From contig NZ_RZIJ01000019.1 in NCBI RefSeq assembly GCF_003989665.1, forward strand, positions 62,001-126,000: a stretch of DNA of 64,000 nt, given 5' to 3'. Each line of letters begins with the position of its first letter. Positions within the stretch are counted from its first letter, which is position 1. Source of the stretch: Azospirillum doebereinerae (GTDB taxonomy: Bacteria > Pseudomonadota > Alphaproteobacteria > Azospirillales > Azospirillaceae). Of the stretch, positions 50,446-59,010 are shown piece after piece. The translations under genes and the position numbers were made by a program. The notes under the pieces were generated by a model that saw only the letters and a list, made by a program, of their open reading frames with translations, was not told the DNA's origin and searched no databases.

Positions 50446-51246
50446 TCATTCGCCGGTGAAGGTCGGCGGACGCTTGCCCAGCATGGCGTCCACCGCCTCG
50501 CGGTGGTCGGCGGTGGCGTGGGCCAGCGCCTGCATGGCGGCGGACATCTCCAGCAGCGTGTCGAGGCGGACGTGCCGGCCCTCGCGCAGCAGGCGCTTGG
50601 TCATCCGCACCGCGTGGGCGGGGTTGACGGCGATGCGCTTGGCCAGGGCCTGGGCGGCCGGGAGCAGCTCGGCCGGCGGCACCACCTTGGAGACGAGGCC
50701 GCAGGCCAGCGCCTCGGCGGCGTCGATGGGGTCGCCGGTGAAGGCCATCTCGCAGGCCTTGGAGAAGCCCACCACGCGCGGCAGCAGCCACGCGCCGCCG
50801 TCGCCCGGCACGATGCCGACCTTGACGAAGCTCTCGGCGAAACGCGCGGCCTCCGAGGCGATGCGCAGGTCGCACATGCAGGCGAGGTCGCAGCCGGCGC
50901 CGATGGCAGGGCCGTTGACGGCGGCGATGACCGGCACCTCCAGCCGCTCGAAGGCCAGCGGGATGCGCTGGATGCCGCGCTGGTAGTTGTACCGGGTGCG
51001 GGCGGGCAGGGGGTCGTTCAGCCCGCCGCCCTCGCGCATGCTGTGCAGGTTGCCGCCGGAGGAAAAGGCGCTGCCCGTCCCGGTCACGATGGCGACCCGG
51101 ACCGAGGAGTCCGCGTTCAGCCGGTCGAGCGCTTCGACCATGGCGTCGATCACGTCGGGGTCGGAGATCGGGTTGCGCATCTCCGGACGGTTCAGCGTCA
51201 GCGTGACGATGCCGTCGTCGGCCTCGTAGAGGACGGGGTCGGTCAT
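50446..51246 (-). CDS. crotonase-family enoyl-CoA isomerase/hydratase
   Basis: Acyl-CoA enzyme of 266 residues, the last gene of the minus-strand operon. Oxyanion segments are GTGSAFSSGGNLHSM and GPAIGAGCDLACMCDL. The first catalytic Glu is replaced by Asp (GAGCDLA) and the second by Phe-Val (ESFVKVGIVPGDGGAWLLPR), so an isomerase or specialised lyase is likelier than classic hydration. ATG 51246. The gap to the preceding dehydrogenase gene holds a large palindromic repeat, so expression may be partly separated. Confidence 0.87.
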   Translation of the reverse strand: MTDPVLYEADDGIVTLTLNRPEMRNPISDPDVIDAMVEALDRLNADSSVRVAIVTGTGSAFSSGGNLHSMREGGGLNDPLPARTRYNYQRGIQRIPLAFERLEVPVIAAVNGPAIGAGCDLACMCDLRIASEAARFAESFVKVGIVPGDGGAWLLPRVVGFSKACEMAFTGDPIDAAEALACGLVSKVVPPAELLPAAQALAKRIAVNPAHAVRMTKRLLREGRHVRLDTLLEMSAAMQALAHATADHREAVDAMLGKRPPTFTGE

Positions 51247-51299
51247 GGTGGGTCTCCGTGGATTCGTTCTGTGGCGGGGGCGCTTTGCCCCCTCCCTAA

Positions 51300-51375
51300 C
51301 CCTCCCCCGCTGGCGCGGGAGAGGGAACTCCGCCGCTTCGCACAAGGCCCCCTCTCCCGCGCCAGCGGGGGAGGG
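51300..51375. repeat. perfect 26-bp inverted repeat (palindromic intergenic element)
   Basis: Arm 1 (51300-51325, starting CCCTCCCCCGCTGGCGCGGG) and arm 2 (51350-51375) are exact reverse complements separated by 24 nt; an outer imperfect pair (GCCCCCTCCC ... GGGAGGGGGC) extends it to about 51287-51388. The RNA would form a very stable hairpin within the operon. Related GCGGGGGAGGG sequence occurs at 11971-11981, so it likely belongs to a dispersed repeat family. Confidence 0.85.
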
Positions 51376-51406
51376 TCGGGGAGGGGGCCAGCGCGTTTCC
51401 GCGCCC

Positions 51407-52567
51407 TCAGCGCAGTCCCAGCCCGCGCGCGATGATGCCGCGCAGGATCTCCCGCGTGCCGCCGCGCAGCGAGAAGGCCGGGGCGTTCATCACGGTGTGC
51501 GCCAGCACGGCGGAGAACTCCCGCGTCGACTCCAGATCGGGCTCGGCCTCGACCAGTTGGCGGGCGATCTCCGGGATCTCCTGTTCGAACAGCGCGCCCA
51601 GATCCTTGACCAGCGAGGCCTGCAGGGTCGGGTTCTCGCCCTTGTCGAGCATCCCGGCGACCGAGCGCGACAGGCGGCGCAGGACGATCAGATGCGCGGT
51701 CAGCCGGCCGACCGCGATGGCGGCGTGGCCCGACGGCGACGGACCCAGCGCCCGCACCAGCTCGATCAGCAGCGCCATCGAGGACAGGAAGCGTTCCGGC
51801 CCGCTGCGCTCGTAGGCGAGTTCGCTCATCACCTGCGTCCAGCCCTCGCCCCGGTTGCCGATCAGGGCGTCGGCGGGCAGGACCACGTCCTCGAACACCA
51901 CCTCGTTGAAGTGATGGGCGCCGGACAGGTCGAGGATCGGGCGGATGGTGATGCCGGGCGTCGTCAGATCGACCAGAAGCTGGCTTGTGCCGCCCTGCCG
52001 GTCCTCGGTGCCGCCGTCGGTGCGGCAGAACAGGATCATGTACTGGGCCTTGTGGGCGTAGGTCGTCCACAGCTTGGTGCCGTTGACCCGCCAGCCGCCG
52101 CCTTCGGCCTCTGGCACCGGCACCGCGCGGGTGCGCACGGCGGCGAGGTCGGAGCCCGAATCCGGCTCGCTCATGCCGATGCAGAAGGTGCACTCCCCGG
52201 CGGCGATGCGCGGCAGGATGGTCCGGCGCTGCTCCTCGGTGCCGTTCTTCAGCAGCAGCGGCCCGCTCTGGCGGTCGGCGATCCAGTGGGCGGCGACGGG
52301 GGCGCCGGCCGCCAGCGTCTCCTCCAGCACGACGTAGCGTTCGAGCGCGCTGCGTTCGTGCCCGCCGTATTGCTTGGGCCACGTCATGGCGATCCAACCG
52401 CGCGCGCCCATCCTGCGGCTGAACGCGGCGTCGAAGCCGTTCCAGGACTCCGCCCGCAGGCGGGGCGGGCGGTCGGCCAGCTCGGTCTTCAGGAAGTCGC
52501 GGACCTCCGCGCGCAACGCCTCGGTCGCGGCGCTGGAGGGCGGGGGCGGAAAGGCGATGCGGGGCAT
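51407..52567 (-). CDS. acyl-CoA dehydrogenase family protein (large-type subunit)
   Basis: FAD-dependent dehydrogenase fold of 386 residues. Flavin and substrate motifs: CTFCIGMSEPDSGSDLAAVRTRA, WRVNGTKLWTTYAHKAQYMILFCRT and the C-terminal LRGGTREILRGIIARGLG. The usual catalytic YEGT/S-E motif is replaced by RGGT, as in subunits of heteromeric ACADs (ChsE/FadE26-27 style). The shorter ACAD gene upstream (52609-53679) is its likely partner. ATG 52567. Confidence 0.9.
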   Translation of the reverse strand: MPRIAFPPPPSSAATEALRAEVRDFLKTELADRPPRLRAESWNGFDAAFSRRMGARGWIAMTWPKQYGGHERSALERYVVLEETLAAGAPVAAHWIADRQSGPLLLKNGTEEQRRTILPRIAAGECTFCIGMSEPDSGSDLAAVRTRAVPVPEAEGGGWRVNGTKLWTTYAHKAQYMILFCRTDGGTEDRQGGTSQLLVDLTTPGITIRPILDLSGAHHFNEVVFEDVVLPADALIGNRGEGWTQVMSELAYERSGPERFLSSMALLIELVRALGPSPSGHAAIAVGRLTAHLIVLRRLSRSVAGMLDKGENPTLQASLVKDLGALFEQEIPEIARQLVEAEPDLESTREFSAVLAHTVMNAPAFSLRGGTREILRGIIARGLGLR

Positions 52568-52608
52568 GGGCGGGGTCTCTCGGGCGAAGGGCGGGGCGGC
52601 GGTTGGTC

Positions 52609-53679
52609 TCAGGCGGCGGTGACGAGCGGCCAGAGCCCGTCGGCGCCGGCCTCGGCGACCTCCCGGCCGATGCGCAGCGCCCAGACGGATTCGTTGCCGA
52701 ACTCGTCGCGCCAGGACCACAGGCGGCGGGTCAGGTGGTGGAGGACATGCTCGTGGGTGAAGCCGATGGCCCCGTGCATCTGGTGCGCGATGGAGGCGGT
52801 CAGCCCGGCGGCCTCGCCGCAGCGCAGCTTGGCGGCGGCGATGGGGAGCACGCGCAGAGGCCCGCCGCTGCGTTCGGCCAGCGCCTCGGCGGCCCCGTCG
52901 GCGGCCGCCCCGGCGGCAGCGGCCTGACTGGCCAAAATGGCGAGGTTCTGCTGCACCGCCTGGAACTTGCCGAGCGGACGGCCGAACTGCACGCGCTCCC
53001 CGGCGTATTGCACGGTCAGCTCCAGAACGCGCTCGATGGCGCCGGCCATGGCGAGGCTGCGCAGCGTGGCGCCCATGGCGAACAGATCGGCCGGGGTCAC
53101 GCCGGGGGCTGCCGGGGCGACCCGCGCGGCGTCCAGAACGGCGTCGATCCGCAGCGTGTCGCGCGGCTCGCCGGCGATGTTGCGCCCCTCCTCGACGGTC
53201 CAGTCGCCCGGCTCCAGGAGGCAGACGACGGAACCGGATTCCTGTTCCACCAGCAGGGCGACGGCGGTGGCGACGCGGCCCCAGGGAACGCGGTGCGCGG
53301 TGCCGGTCAGGCGCCAGGAGGCGCCGTCGCGGGTCAACGCCAGATCGCCCTTGGCGCTTTGCGTCGGGGCGATGCCCAGCGGCCCGGCGGGGATCGCCAT
53401 CCCGGCCCCGGCGAGCAGCCACGCGGCCAGCATCGTCTCGGCCAGCGGCACCGGGGCGGCGAAGGAGCCGGCGCTGCGGACCAGGGCCAGCGCGTCGAGC
53501 GTGTCCACGCCGAAGCCGCCGGCCTCCTCGGGCACCAGGGCGAGCGGCAGGCCCATTTCCTCGACGGCGGCCCAGGCGGCGGCCGGCCACTGCCCGGAAT
53601 CGGCGGCGCGCAGAAGCTCGGGCGTGAAGCGCTCGGCGAACAGGCGCTGCGCGGTGTCGGCCAGGATGCTGTCGCTCAT
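52609..53679 (-). CDS. acyl-CoA dehydrogenase family protein (small-type subunit)
   Basis: Dehydrogenase-like protein of 356 residues, shorter than standard ACADs. The N-terminal helical domain starts LADTAQRLFAERFTPELL, and the C-terminal domain contains QFGRPLGKFQAVQQNLAIL and HQMHGAIGFTHEHVLHHLTRRL. The middle flavin-binding motif is weak (ALTRDGASWRLTGTAHRV), as in subunits that contribute only half a site. The start overlaps the upstream ACAD stop in ATGA. Probably forms a heterotetramer with the 51407 product (inference). Confidence 0.9.
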   Translation of the reverse strand: MSDSILADTAQRLFAERFTPELLRAADSGQWPAAAWAAVEEMGLPLALVPEEAGGFGVDTLDALALVRSAGSFAAPVPLAETMLAAWLLAGAGMAIPAGPLGIAPTQSAKGDLALTRDGASWRLTGTAHRVPWGRVATAVALLVEQESGSVVCLLEPGDWTVEEGRNIAGEPRDTLRIDAVLDAARVAPAAPGVTPADLFAMGATLRSLAMAGAIERVLELTVQYAGERVQFGRPLGKFQAVQQNLAILASQAAAAGAAADGAAEALAERSGGPLRVLPIAAAKLRCGEAAGLTASIAHQMHGAIGFTHEHVLHHLTRRLWSWRDEFGNESVWALRIGREVAEAGADGLWPLVTAA

Positions 53680-54851
53680 CGGCTGGGTTCCTGCTGGAAA
53701 TGCTTGATCAGGTCGCGGGCGATGACGAGCTTCTGCACCTCCGAGGCGCCCTCGTAGATGCGCATCGGGCGAACCTCGCGGTACAGCTTCTCGACCACGC
53801 TGCCATGGGCCACGCCGGCCCCGCCGAACAGCTGCACGGCGGCGTCGACCACCGTGGCGGCGGCCTCGCTGCCGGTCAGCTTCGCCATCGACACGTCGCG
53901 GGTGCAGCGCTCGCCGCTGGTGTCCTTGGCCCAGGCGGCGCGGTAGACGCAGAGCGCGGCGCTCTCCAGCGTCGTCGCCATCTCGGCCAGCTTGGTCTGG
54001 ACGCCGTCCATCTCGGCCATCGTCCGGCCGAACAGCCGCCGGGTGGTGACGCGGCCGAGGCTCTCGTCCAGCGCGCGCCGCCCGGCCCCGATCCCCGCCG
54101 CGCCGACCGAGGCGCGGAACACGTCGAAGGTCACCATCGCCACCTTGAAGCCCTGACCCGGCGCGCCGATCACGCGGTCGGGGCCGACCGGTACGGCGTC
54201 GAAGCGCAGGGGCGCCGCCGGGTGGGGCGCCATGAAGCGGATGGGTGGGCCGGCGGTCAGGCCGGGGGCGTCGGCGTCGACCAGGAAGGCGGTCAGGCCA
54301 CGGGCGCCGGGCGCCTCGCCGGTGCGGGCGATGACGACGTAATGGTCGGCGAAGCCGGCGTTGGAGATGAAGGTCTTGGCCCCGGTGATGCGCCAGCCCT
54401 CGCCGTCACGCTCCGCCGCCGTGGCGATGTTGGCGACGTCGGACCCGGTCTCCGGCTCGGTCAGGGCCAGCGCGGCGATGGTCTCGCCCCGGCGGGCGGA
54501 GGGGAGGATGCGGCGGCAGAGATCGGCCGAACCGGTCTGCCACAGCGCCGCCGTGCCGATGCCCTGCATGACGAAGACCGAATCCGCCAGATCGCCGAAG
54601 CGGTAGGCCAGCACCTCGCGCGCCAGACAGACCGCGCGCAGGTCGATGCGGGCCTCGCCGGTCTCGGCCCCGGGGGGGACGACCACGTCGAGCAGCCCCT
54701 GTTCGCCCAGCGCGCGGGCCAGGATCCGGCTGGCGGGGCCGAGATCGCCCTCCTCGTCCACCTCCGGCAGCTCCAGCTCAAGAAGGGTTTGGGCGAAGGC
54801 GCGGTGGCGGTCCTCGAAGAAGGGTGTGTCCCACAAGGGCCAGGGTTTCAT
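53676..54851 (-). CDS. acyl-CoA dehydrogenase
   Basis: Complete ACAD of 391 residues that desaturates an acyl-CoA at C2-C3. Motifs: IAALALTEPETGSDVANIATAA, WRITGAKTFISNAGFADHYVVIART, QLFGGAGVAHGSVVEKLYREVR and the catalytic Glu in RIYEGASEVQKLVIA. It therefore can work alone, unlike its two operon neighbours. ATG 54851 has AAGGA about 9 nt upstream; an earlier in-frame TTG is less likely. Confidence 0.93.
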   Translation of the reverse strand: MKPWPLWDTPFFEDRHRAFAQTLLELELPEVDEEGDLGPASRILARALGEQGLLDVVVPPGAETGEARIDLRAVCLAREVLAYRFGDLADSVFVMQGIGTAALWQTGSADLCRRILPSARRGETIAALALTEPETGSDVANIATAAERDGEGWRITGAKTFISNAGFADHYVVIARTGEAPGARGLTAFLVDADAPGLTAGPPIRFMAPHPAAPLRFDAVPVGPDRVIGAPGQGFKVAMVTFDVFRASVGAAGIGAGRRALDESLGRVTTRRLFGRTMAEMDGVQTKLAEMATTLESAALCVYRAAWAKDTSGERCTRDVSMAKLTGSEAAATVVDAAVQLFGGAGVAHGSVVEKLYREVRPMRIYEGASEVQKLVIARDLIKHFQQEPSR

Positions 54852-54899
54852 GGGGGTGTCCTTGGTCAAGGTGTCGCCGGGTTCGGGAGAAGGGCTTTC

Positions 54900-56072
54900 T
54901 CAGCGGAGCCGTTCGATCAGGGTGGCGGTGCCGAGACCCCCGGCGCAGCACATCGTCTGCAGACCGAAGGTGGCGTCGCGCCGCTCCAACTCGTGCAGCA
55001 GCGTGGTCATCAGCCGGGCGCCGGATGCCCCCAGCGGGTGGCCGAGCGCGATGGCGCCGCCGTTGACGTTCAGCCGCTCCGCGTCGGCGCCCAACTCGCG
55101 CTGCCAGACGATCGGCACGGAGGCGAATGCCTCGTTCACCTCGAACAGGTCGATGTCGCCGAGCGACAGGCCGCTCCGCTCCAGCACCCGGCGGGTCGCC
55201 GGGATCGGCCCGGTCAGCATCAGCGTCGGGTCGGCGCCGACCGTCGTCACCGCGCGGAAGCGGGCGCGCGGCCTCAACCCATGCGCCTTGGCGACCTCCG
55301 CCGCCATCAGCAGCAGCGCCGAGGCGCCGTCGGCGATCTGCGAGGCGTTGCCGGCGGTGACCCGGCCGTTCTCCCGGAAGCTGGTCTTCAGGGTGCCCAG
55401 CTTCTCGCGGCTGGTCTCGCGGCGGATCGTCTCGTCGCGCGACAGGACGACGCCGGTCTCCGGCAGGTCGCGCTCGCGCCACGCATCGACCGGGACCGGG
55501 ACGATCTCGCGGTCGAACCAGCCGGCGTCCGCCGCCGCCGCCGCCTTGCGGTGGCTGGCGATGGCGTAGTCGTCCAGATCGTCGCGGGTCAGGCCCCAGG
55601 CGTCGCTGATGCGCTCGGCCGCCTCGCCCTGGGCGATCTGGGGGTGGGTTTCCAGCAGCTTCCAGCCGAAGGGCTTGCCGTGGACGTCGCGGTTGCCGCC
55701 CATCGGCACGCGGCTCATGCTCTCCACCCCGCCGGCCACGACCACGTCGAACGCACCCGACGCGATGGAGCCGAGCGCCGCGTGGACCGCCGCCTCCGCC
55801 GAGCCGCATTTGCGGTCCACCGTCATGCCGGGGATGGCGAAGGGCCAGCCGGCGGTCAGCAGCGCGGTGCGCGCCGGGTTGGTCGATTGCTCGCCGACCT
55901 GGGTGACGCAGCCGAACACCACGTCGTCCACCAGCTCCGGCGCGATGCCGGCGCGCGCGACCAGCGCCTGGAGGACCAGCGCCCCCAGATGGTCGGTGCG
56001 CACGGGGGACAGCGCGCCACGGAAACGCCCGATGGGCGTGCGGACGGCCTCGACGATGACGACCTCGCGCAT
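54900..56072 (-). CDS. acetyl-CoA acyltransferase (3-ketoacyl-CoA thiolase)
   Basis: Thiolase of 390 residues for the last step of beta-oxidation. The acyl-Cys is in TVDRKCGSAEAAVHA (about residue 88), the His in GHPLGASGARL and the second Cys in TMCCAGGLGTA. The substrate-binding N terminus MREVVIVEAVRTPIGRF is canonical. Start ATG 56072, 2 nt after the 3-hydroxyacyl-CoA dehydrogenase stop. Confidence 0.94.
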   Translation of the reverse strand: MREVVIVEAVRTPIGRFRGALSPVRTDHLGALVLQALVARAGIAPELVDDVVFGCVTQVGEQSTNPARTALLTAGWPFAIPGMTVDRKCGSAEAAVHAALGSIASGAFDVVVAGGVESMSRVPMGGNRDVHGKPFGWKLLETHPQIAQGEAAERISDAWGLTRDDLDDYAIASHRKAAAAADAGWFDREIVPVPVDAWRERDLPETGVVLSRDETIRRETSREKLGTLKTSFRENGRVTAGNASQIADGASALLLMAAEVAKAHGLRPRARFRAVTTVGADPTLMLTGPIPATRRVLERSGLSLGDIDLFEVNEAFASVPIVWQRELGADAERLNVNGGAIALGHPLGASGARLMTTLLHELERRDATFGLQTMCCAGGLGTATLIERLR

Positions 56073-56074
56073 GG

Positions 56075-56986
56075 TCAGACGCTCCCCAGGCCCGAGCCGG
56101 GGACCTTGGCCCCGTTCTCGTATTTGTAGACGCCGTGACCGACCTTGCGGCCGGTGCGGCCCGACTTCACCATCTTGGCGATCAGCGGGCAGGGGCGGAA
56201 CTTCTCGCCCAGCGACTGGTGCAGATACTGGAGCACGGCCAGCCGGGTGTCCCAGCCGGTCATGTCGCCCAGTTCCAGCGGCCCCATCGGGTGGCCGAGG
56301 CCCAGGCGCAGCGCGGTGTCGATGTCCTCGGCGCTGGCGACGCCGGATTCCAGCATGTACATCGCCTCGTTGCCGAGCATCGCCGACATGCGGCTGGTGG
56401 TGAAGCCGGGCGCCTCGTTGACGACGATGGAGGTCTTGCCCAGCGCGTCCGACCACGCCTTCAGCCGCGCGATCACCGTCTCGTCGGTGGCGAGCCCGCG
56501 GATGATCTCGACCAGCTTCATCTTGTGGACGGGGTTGAAGAAATGCATGCCGGCGACGCGGGCCGGGTTGGCCGAGGCCGCCGCGATCTCGGTGATGCTG
56601 AGCGCCGAGGTGTTGGTGGCGATGATCGCGTCGGCGGCCACGACGGGATCGATGGTGCGGATGATGTCGATCTTGACGTCCAGCCGCTCCGAGGCGGTCT
56701 CGACCACGAGGTCGGCGCCGCGCGCGCTGTCGGCGAGGTCGGTGCCGACGGTGATGCGGGCCAGCGTCTCCGCCGCCTGCGCCTCGGTCAGCTTGCCGAT
56801 CTTCACCGCGCCCGCGACGATGTCGCGGATGTTGCCCAGCGCGTCGTCCAGCGCGGCGGCCTTCACGTCGAACAGCGCCACGGGGAAGCCGCGCACCGCG
56901 AAGGCGTGGACGATGCCACGGCCCATGATGCCGGCGCCGACGACGGTCACCTTGCTCTCGGCGTTGATCGGGCTGGCTGCGTTCAT
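56075..56986 (-). CDS. 3-hydroxyacyl-CoA dehydrogenase
   Basis: NAD-dependent enzyme of 303 residues. The Rossmann motif is VTVVGAGIMGRGIVHAFA, the catalytic His is in GMHFFNPVHKMKLVEIIRG, and the Glu-His-Asn set is completed by VNEAPGFTTSRMSAML. It is the single-domain type (FadB C-part-like), matched by a separate hydratase gene. ATG 56986 (AAGGTG about 9 nt upstream) is preferred over a GTG 12 nt earlier. Confidence 0.94.
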   Translation of the reverse strand: MNAASPINAESKVTVVGAGIMGRGIVHAFAVRGFPVALFDVKAAALDDALGNIRDIVAGAVKIGKLTEAQAAETLARITVGTDLADSARGADLVVETASERLDVKIDIIRTIDPVVAADAIIATNTSALSITEIAAASANPARVAGMHFFNPVHKMKLVEIIRGLATDETVIARLKAWSDALGKTSIVVNEAPGFTTSRMSAMLGNEAMYMLESGVASAEDIDTALRLGLGHPMGPLELGDMTGWDTRLAVLQYLHQSLGEKFRPCPLIAKMVKSGRTGRKVGHGVYKYENGAKVPGSGLGSV

Positions 56987-57057
56987 TTGACGGGTCACCT
57001 TGGATGTTGGCCACCGCGCGCGAGGGGCAGCGGGGGGATGCGGGGGAAAGGGGAACG

Positions 57058-57864
57058 TCAGCGGCCCGTGAAGACGGGGCGGCGCTTCTCGCGGAAGGCG
57101 GCGGCCGCCTCCATCCGGTCCTCGGTGGAGAGCAGCAGCGTGAAGAGGTTCTTCTCCAGCGCGATTCCGGCCTTGAGGTCCAGGTCGGCCCCGGCCAGCA
57201 CGGCCTCCTTGACGTAGGCGGCGGCGGTCGGCGACTTGGCGGCGATGGTCTCGGCCAGCGCCACGGACTGCTCGGCCAGGGCGTCCTGCGACGGAGCCAG
57301 TCGCGAGATCACGCCGAGCCGCAACGCCTCCTCCGCCGTGAAGCGCTCGCCGGTCAGCATCAGGTCGAGCGCGCGGCCCACCCCGATCAGGCGCGGCAGG
57401 CGCTGGGTTCCCCCGGCGCCGGGGATGAGGCCGAGGTTGATCTCCGGCAGCCCGAACACCGCGTCGGCGGAGGCGATGCGCAGGTCGCAGGCGAGCGCGA
57501 TCTCGAAGCCGCCGCCCAGGCAGAAGCCGTGGATGGCGGCGACGGTCGGCTTGGTCAGGGCGGCCACCGCGTCGATGTAGGCGATGGCCGGATCCACCCG
57601 CCGCGCCGCGACGGGCGAGTCCACCGGGCGGAACTCCTTGATGTCGGCGCCGACGCAGAAGCCCCGGCGGCCGTCGGCGCGGAACAGGACGGCGCGGACC
57701 GACGGGTCGGCCTCCAGCGCCCGGCAGGCGGCGGTCAGGCCGCCGCGCACCGCCATGTTGATGGCGTTCATCGCGTCGGCGCGGTTCAGGGTGACGATGC
57801 CGACGCCGTTGCGCCGTTCGACGAGGACGGCGTCTTCAGGATTCGCGTCTTGCTCGGAAGCCAC
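57058..57864 (-). CDS. enoyl-CoA hydratase
   Basis: Crotonase-family hydratase of 268 residues and first gene of the operon. Both catalytic glutamates appear present: one in GFCLGGGFEIALACDL, one in FGLPEINLGLIPGAGGTQRLPR, so it is the true hydratase of the set. The GTG at 57864 has GGAG 8 nt upstream and gives VASEQDANPEDAV; an upstream ATG at 57939 would add 25 poorly conserved residues. Divergent from an IclR regulator. Confidence 0.92.
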   Translation of the reverse strand: MASEQDANPEDAVLVERRNGVGIVTLNRADAMNAINMAVRGGLTAACRALEADPSVRAVLFRADGRRGFCVGADIKEFRPVDSPVAARRVDPAIAYIDAVAALTKPTVAAIHGFCLGGGFEIALACDLRIASADAVFGLPEINLGLIPGAGGTQRLPRLIGVGRALDLMLTGERFTAEEALRLGVISRLAPSQDALAEQSVALAETIAAKSPTAAAYVKEAVLAGADLDLKAGIALEKNLFTLLLSTEDRMEAAAAFREKRRPVFTGR

Positions 57865-57979
57865 GGGCTGATCTCCGGAAAGGCCACGGGGGAGGGCAGG
57901 CCTGAGGAGGGGCGTGCCGCTGACTGTTCGTGGCGTCATCGTTACGGTAGGGCCGATCCGTCAGCCCGTCCAGCAGTTT

Positions 57980-58012
57980 TTCTCAATGGAGAATTATTTT
58001 CTGAAAAAATGA
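57980..58012. promoter_or_regulatory. dyads between the beta-oxidation operon and the IclR gene
   Basis: A perfect dyad TTCTC-AATG-GAGAA (57980-57993) is followed by an AT-rich near-palindrome ATTTTCTGAAAAAAT (57996-58010). It lies between two divergent start codons in otherwise GC-rich DNA. Best reading: operator region of the IclR protein encoded on the right. Confidence 0.5.
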
Positions 58013-58091
58013 AATTGTGCTATCCGTTGCTTTGGCGGACGGTGACGCCCGGCTTATGGTGGGAACGGCCAAGCGGAGCAGGGGGCGTGGG

Positions 58092-58988
58092 GTGACGGAC
58101 GGGGTGAAGACCAGGGCGGAACTGGATCCGGCGGCAGAGCTTCCCAAGCGCGGGCGCGGGCGTCCGCCTAGGCGCCGCGCGGGTCCGGACGCCGAAAGCG
58201 AGGAGGGGGAGGCCGGTTCGGGCCGGGGGACGGACGCCGGGAAATCGGTGGGCGCGGTGCTGAACTGCGTGAAGATCCTGAAATTCCTCAGCCGCGCCCG
58301 CGCGCCGGTCAGCCTGACCCACATCGTGCAGGAGCTGGAGATCAACACCAGCACGGGATTCAACATCCTGCGCACGCTGGTGCAGGAGGATTATGTCCGC
58401 TTCGACCCGCAGGGAAAGGTCTACTCCATCGGCTTGGGCGTGATGGAACTGGCGCGCGGTGCCGCGACGGTCGCCAGCGACGTGAACATGGTGCGCCCGC
58501 TGATGGAGCGCATCGCCCGCGAGCACAATGTGACGGTCACGCTGTGGCGCCGGATCGCGGCGGACCGCATGATGCTGGTGCTGGAGGCGCTCGGCACCGG
58601 CAACATGCGGATCAAGATGAGCGTCGGGCAGCGGCTGCCCCTGCTGATCGGCGCCGCCGGCCGGGTGATGGCGCCGCGCTCCGGACTGTCGCGGGAGGAG
58701 TTGGAACGGCAATTCGCCTCGATCCGCTGGGACCACCCGTTGGTCTTCGAGGATTTCATGGCGCAGGCGGACGAGGCGGCCGAACGGGGTTGGGGCGTCG
58801 ACAACGGCAACTACGCGGTCGGCACCGCGTCGGTGGCGGTGCTGATCCGTAACGAGCAGGGCGGTCCGCTGATGGCCTGCACGGCGACGATGTTCCTCAA
58901 CCAGTTCGACGCCGCGCGCGCCGGGGGGCTGGCCGCCGAGCTGGAAGAGGTCAGCCGGGCGCTGGCTCCTGCTCTGCCGCATTTGTGA
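58092..58988 (+). CDS. IclR-family transcriptional regulator
   Basis: Regulator of 298 residues from the GTG at 58092 (an upstream ATG at 58017 would add 25 residues overlapping the operator). An unusual basic-acidic low-complexity leader of about 60 residues (KRGRGRPPRRRAG with an AT-hook-like GRGRP) precedes the winged helix AVLNCVKILKFLSRARAPVSLTHIVQELEINTSTGFNILRTLVQEDYV. The IclR effector domain follows (ARGAATVASDVNMVRPLMERIA ... TATMFLNQFDA). Divergent from the acyl-CoA operon and probably its regulator. Confidence 0.88.
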   Translation: MTDGVKTRAELDPAAELPKRGRGRPPRRRAGPDAESEEGEAGSGRGTDAGKSVGAVLNCVKILKFLSRARAPVSLTHIVQELEINTSTGFNILRTLVQEDYVRFDPQGKVYSIGLGVMELARGAATVASDVNMVRPLMERIAREHNVTVTLWRRIAADRMMLVLEALGTGNMRIKMSVGQRLPLLIGAAGRVMAPRSGLSREELERQFASIRWDHPLVFEDFMAQADEAAERGWGVDNGNYAVGTASVAVLIRNEQGGPLMACTATMFLNQFDAARAGGLAAELEEVSRALAPALPHL

Positions 58989-59010
58989 GGGTGGCGGGCT
59001 CCGATGCCCC

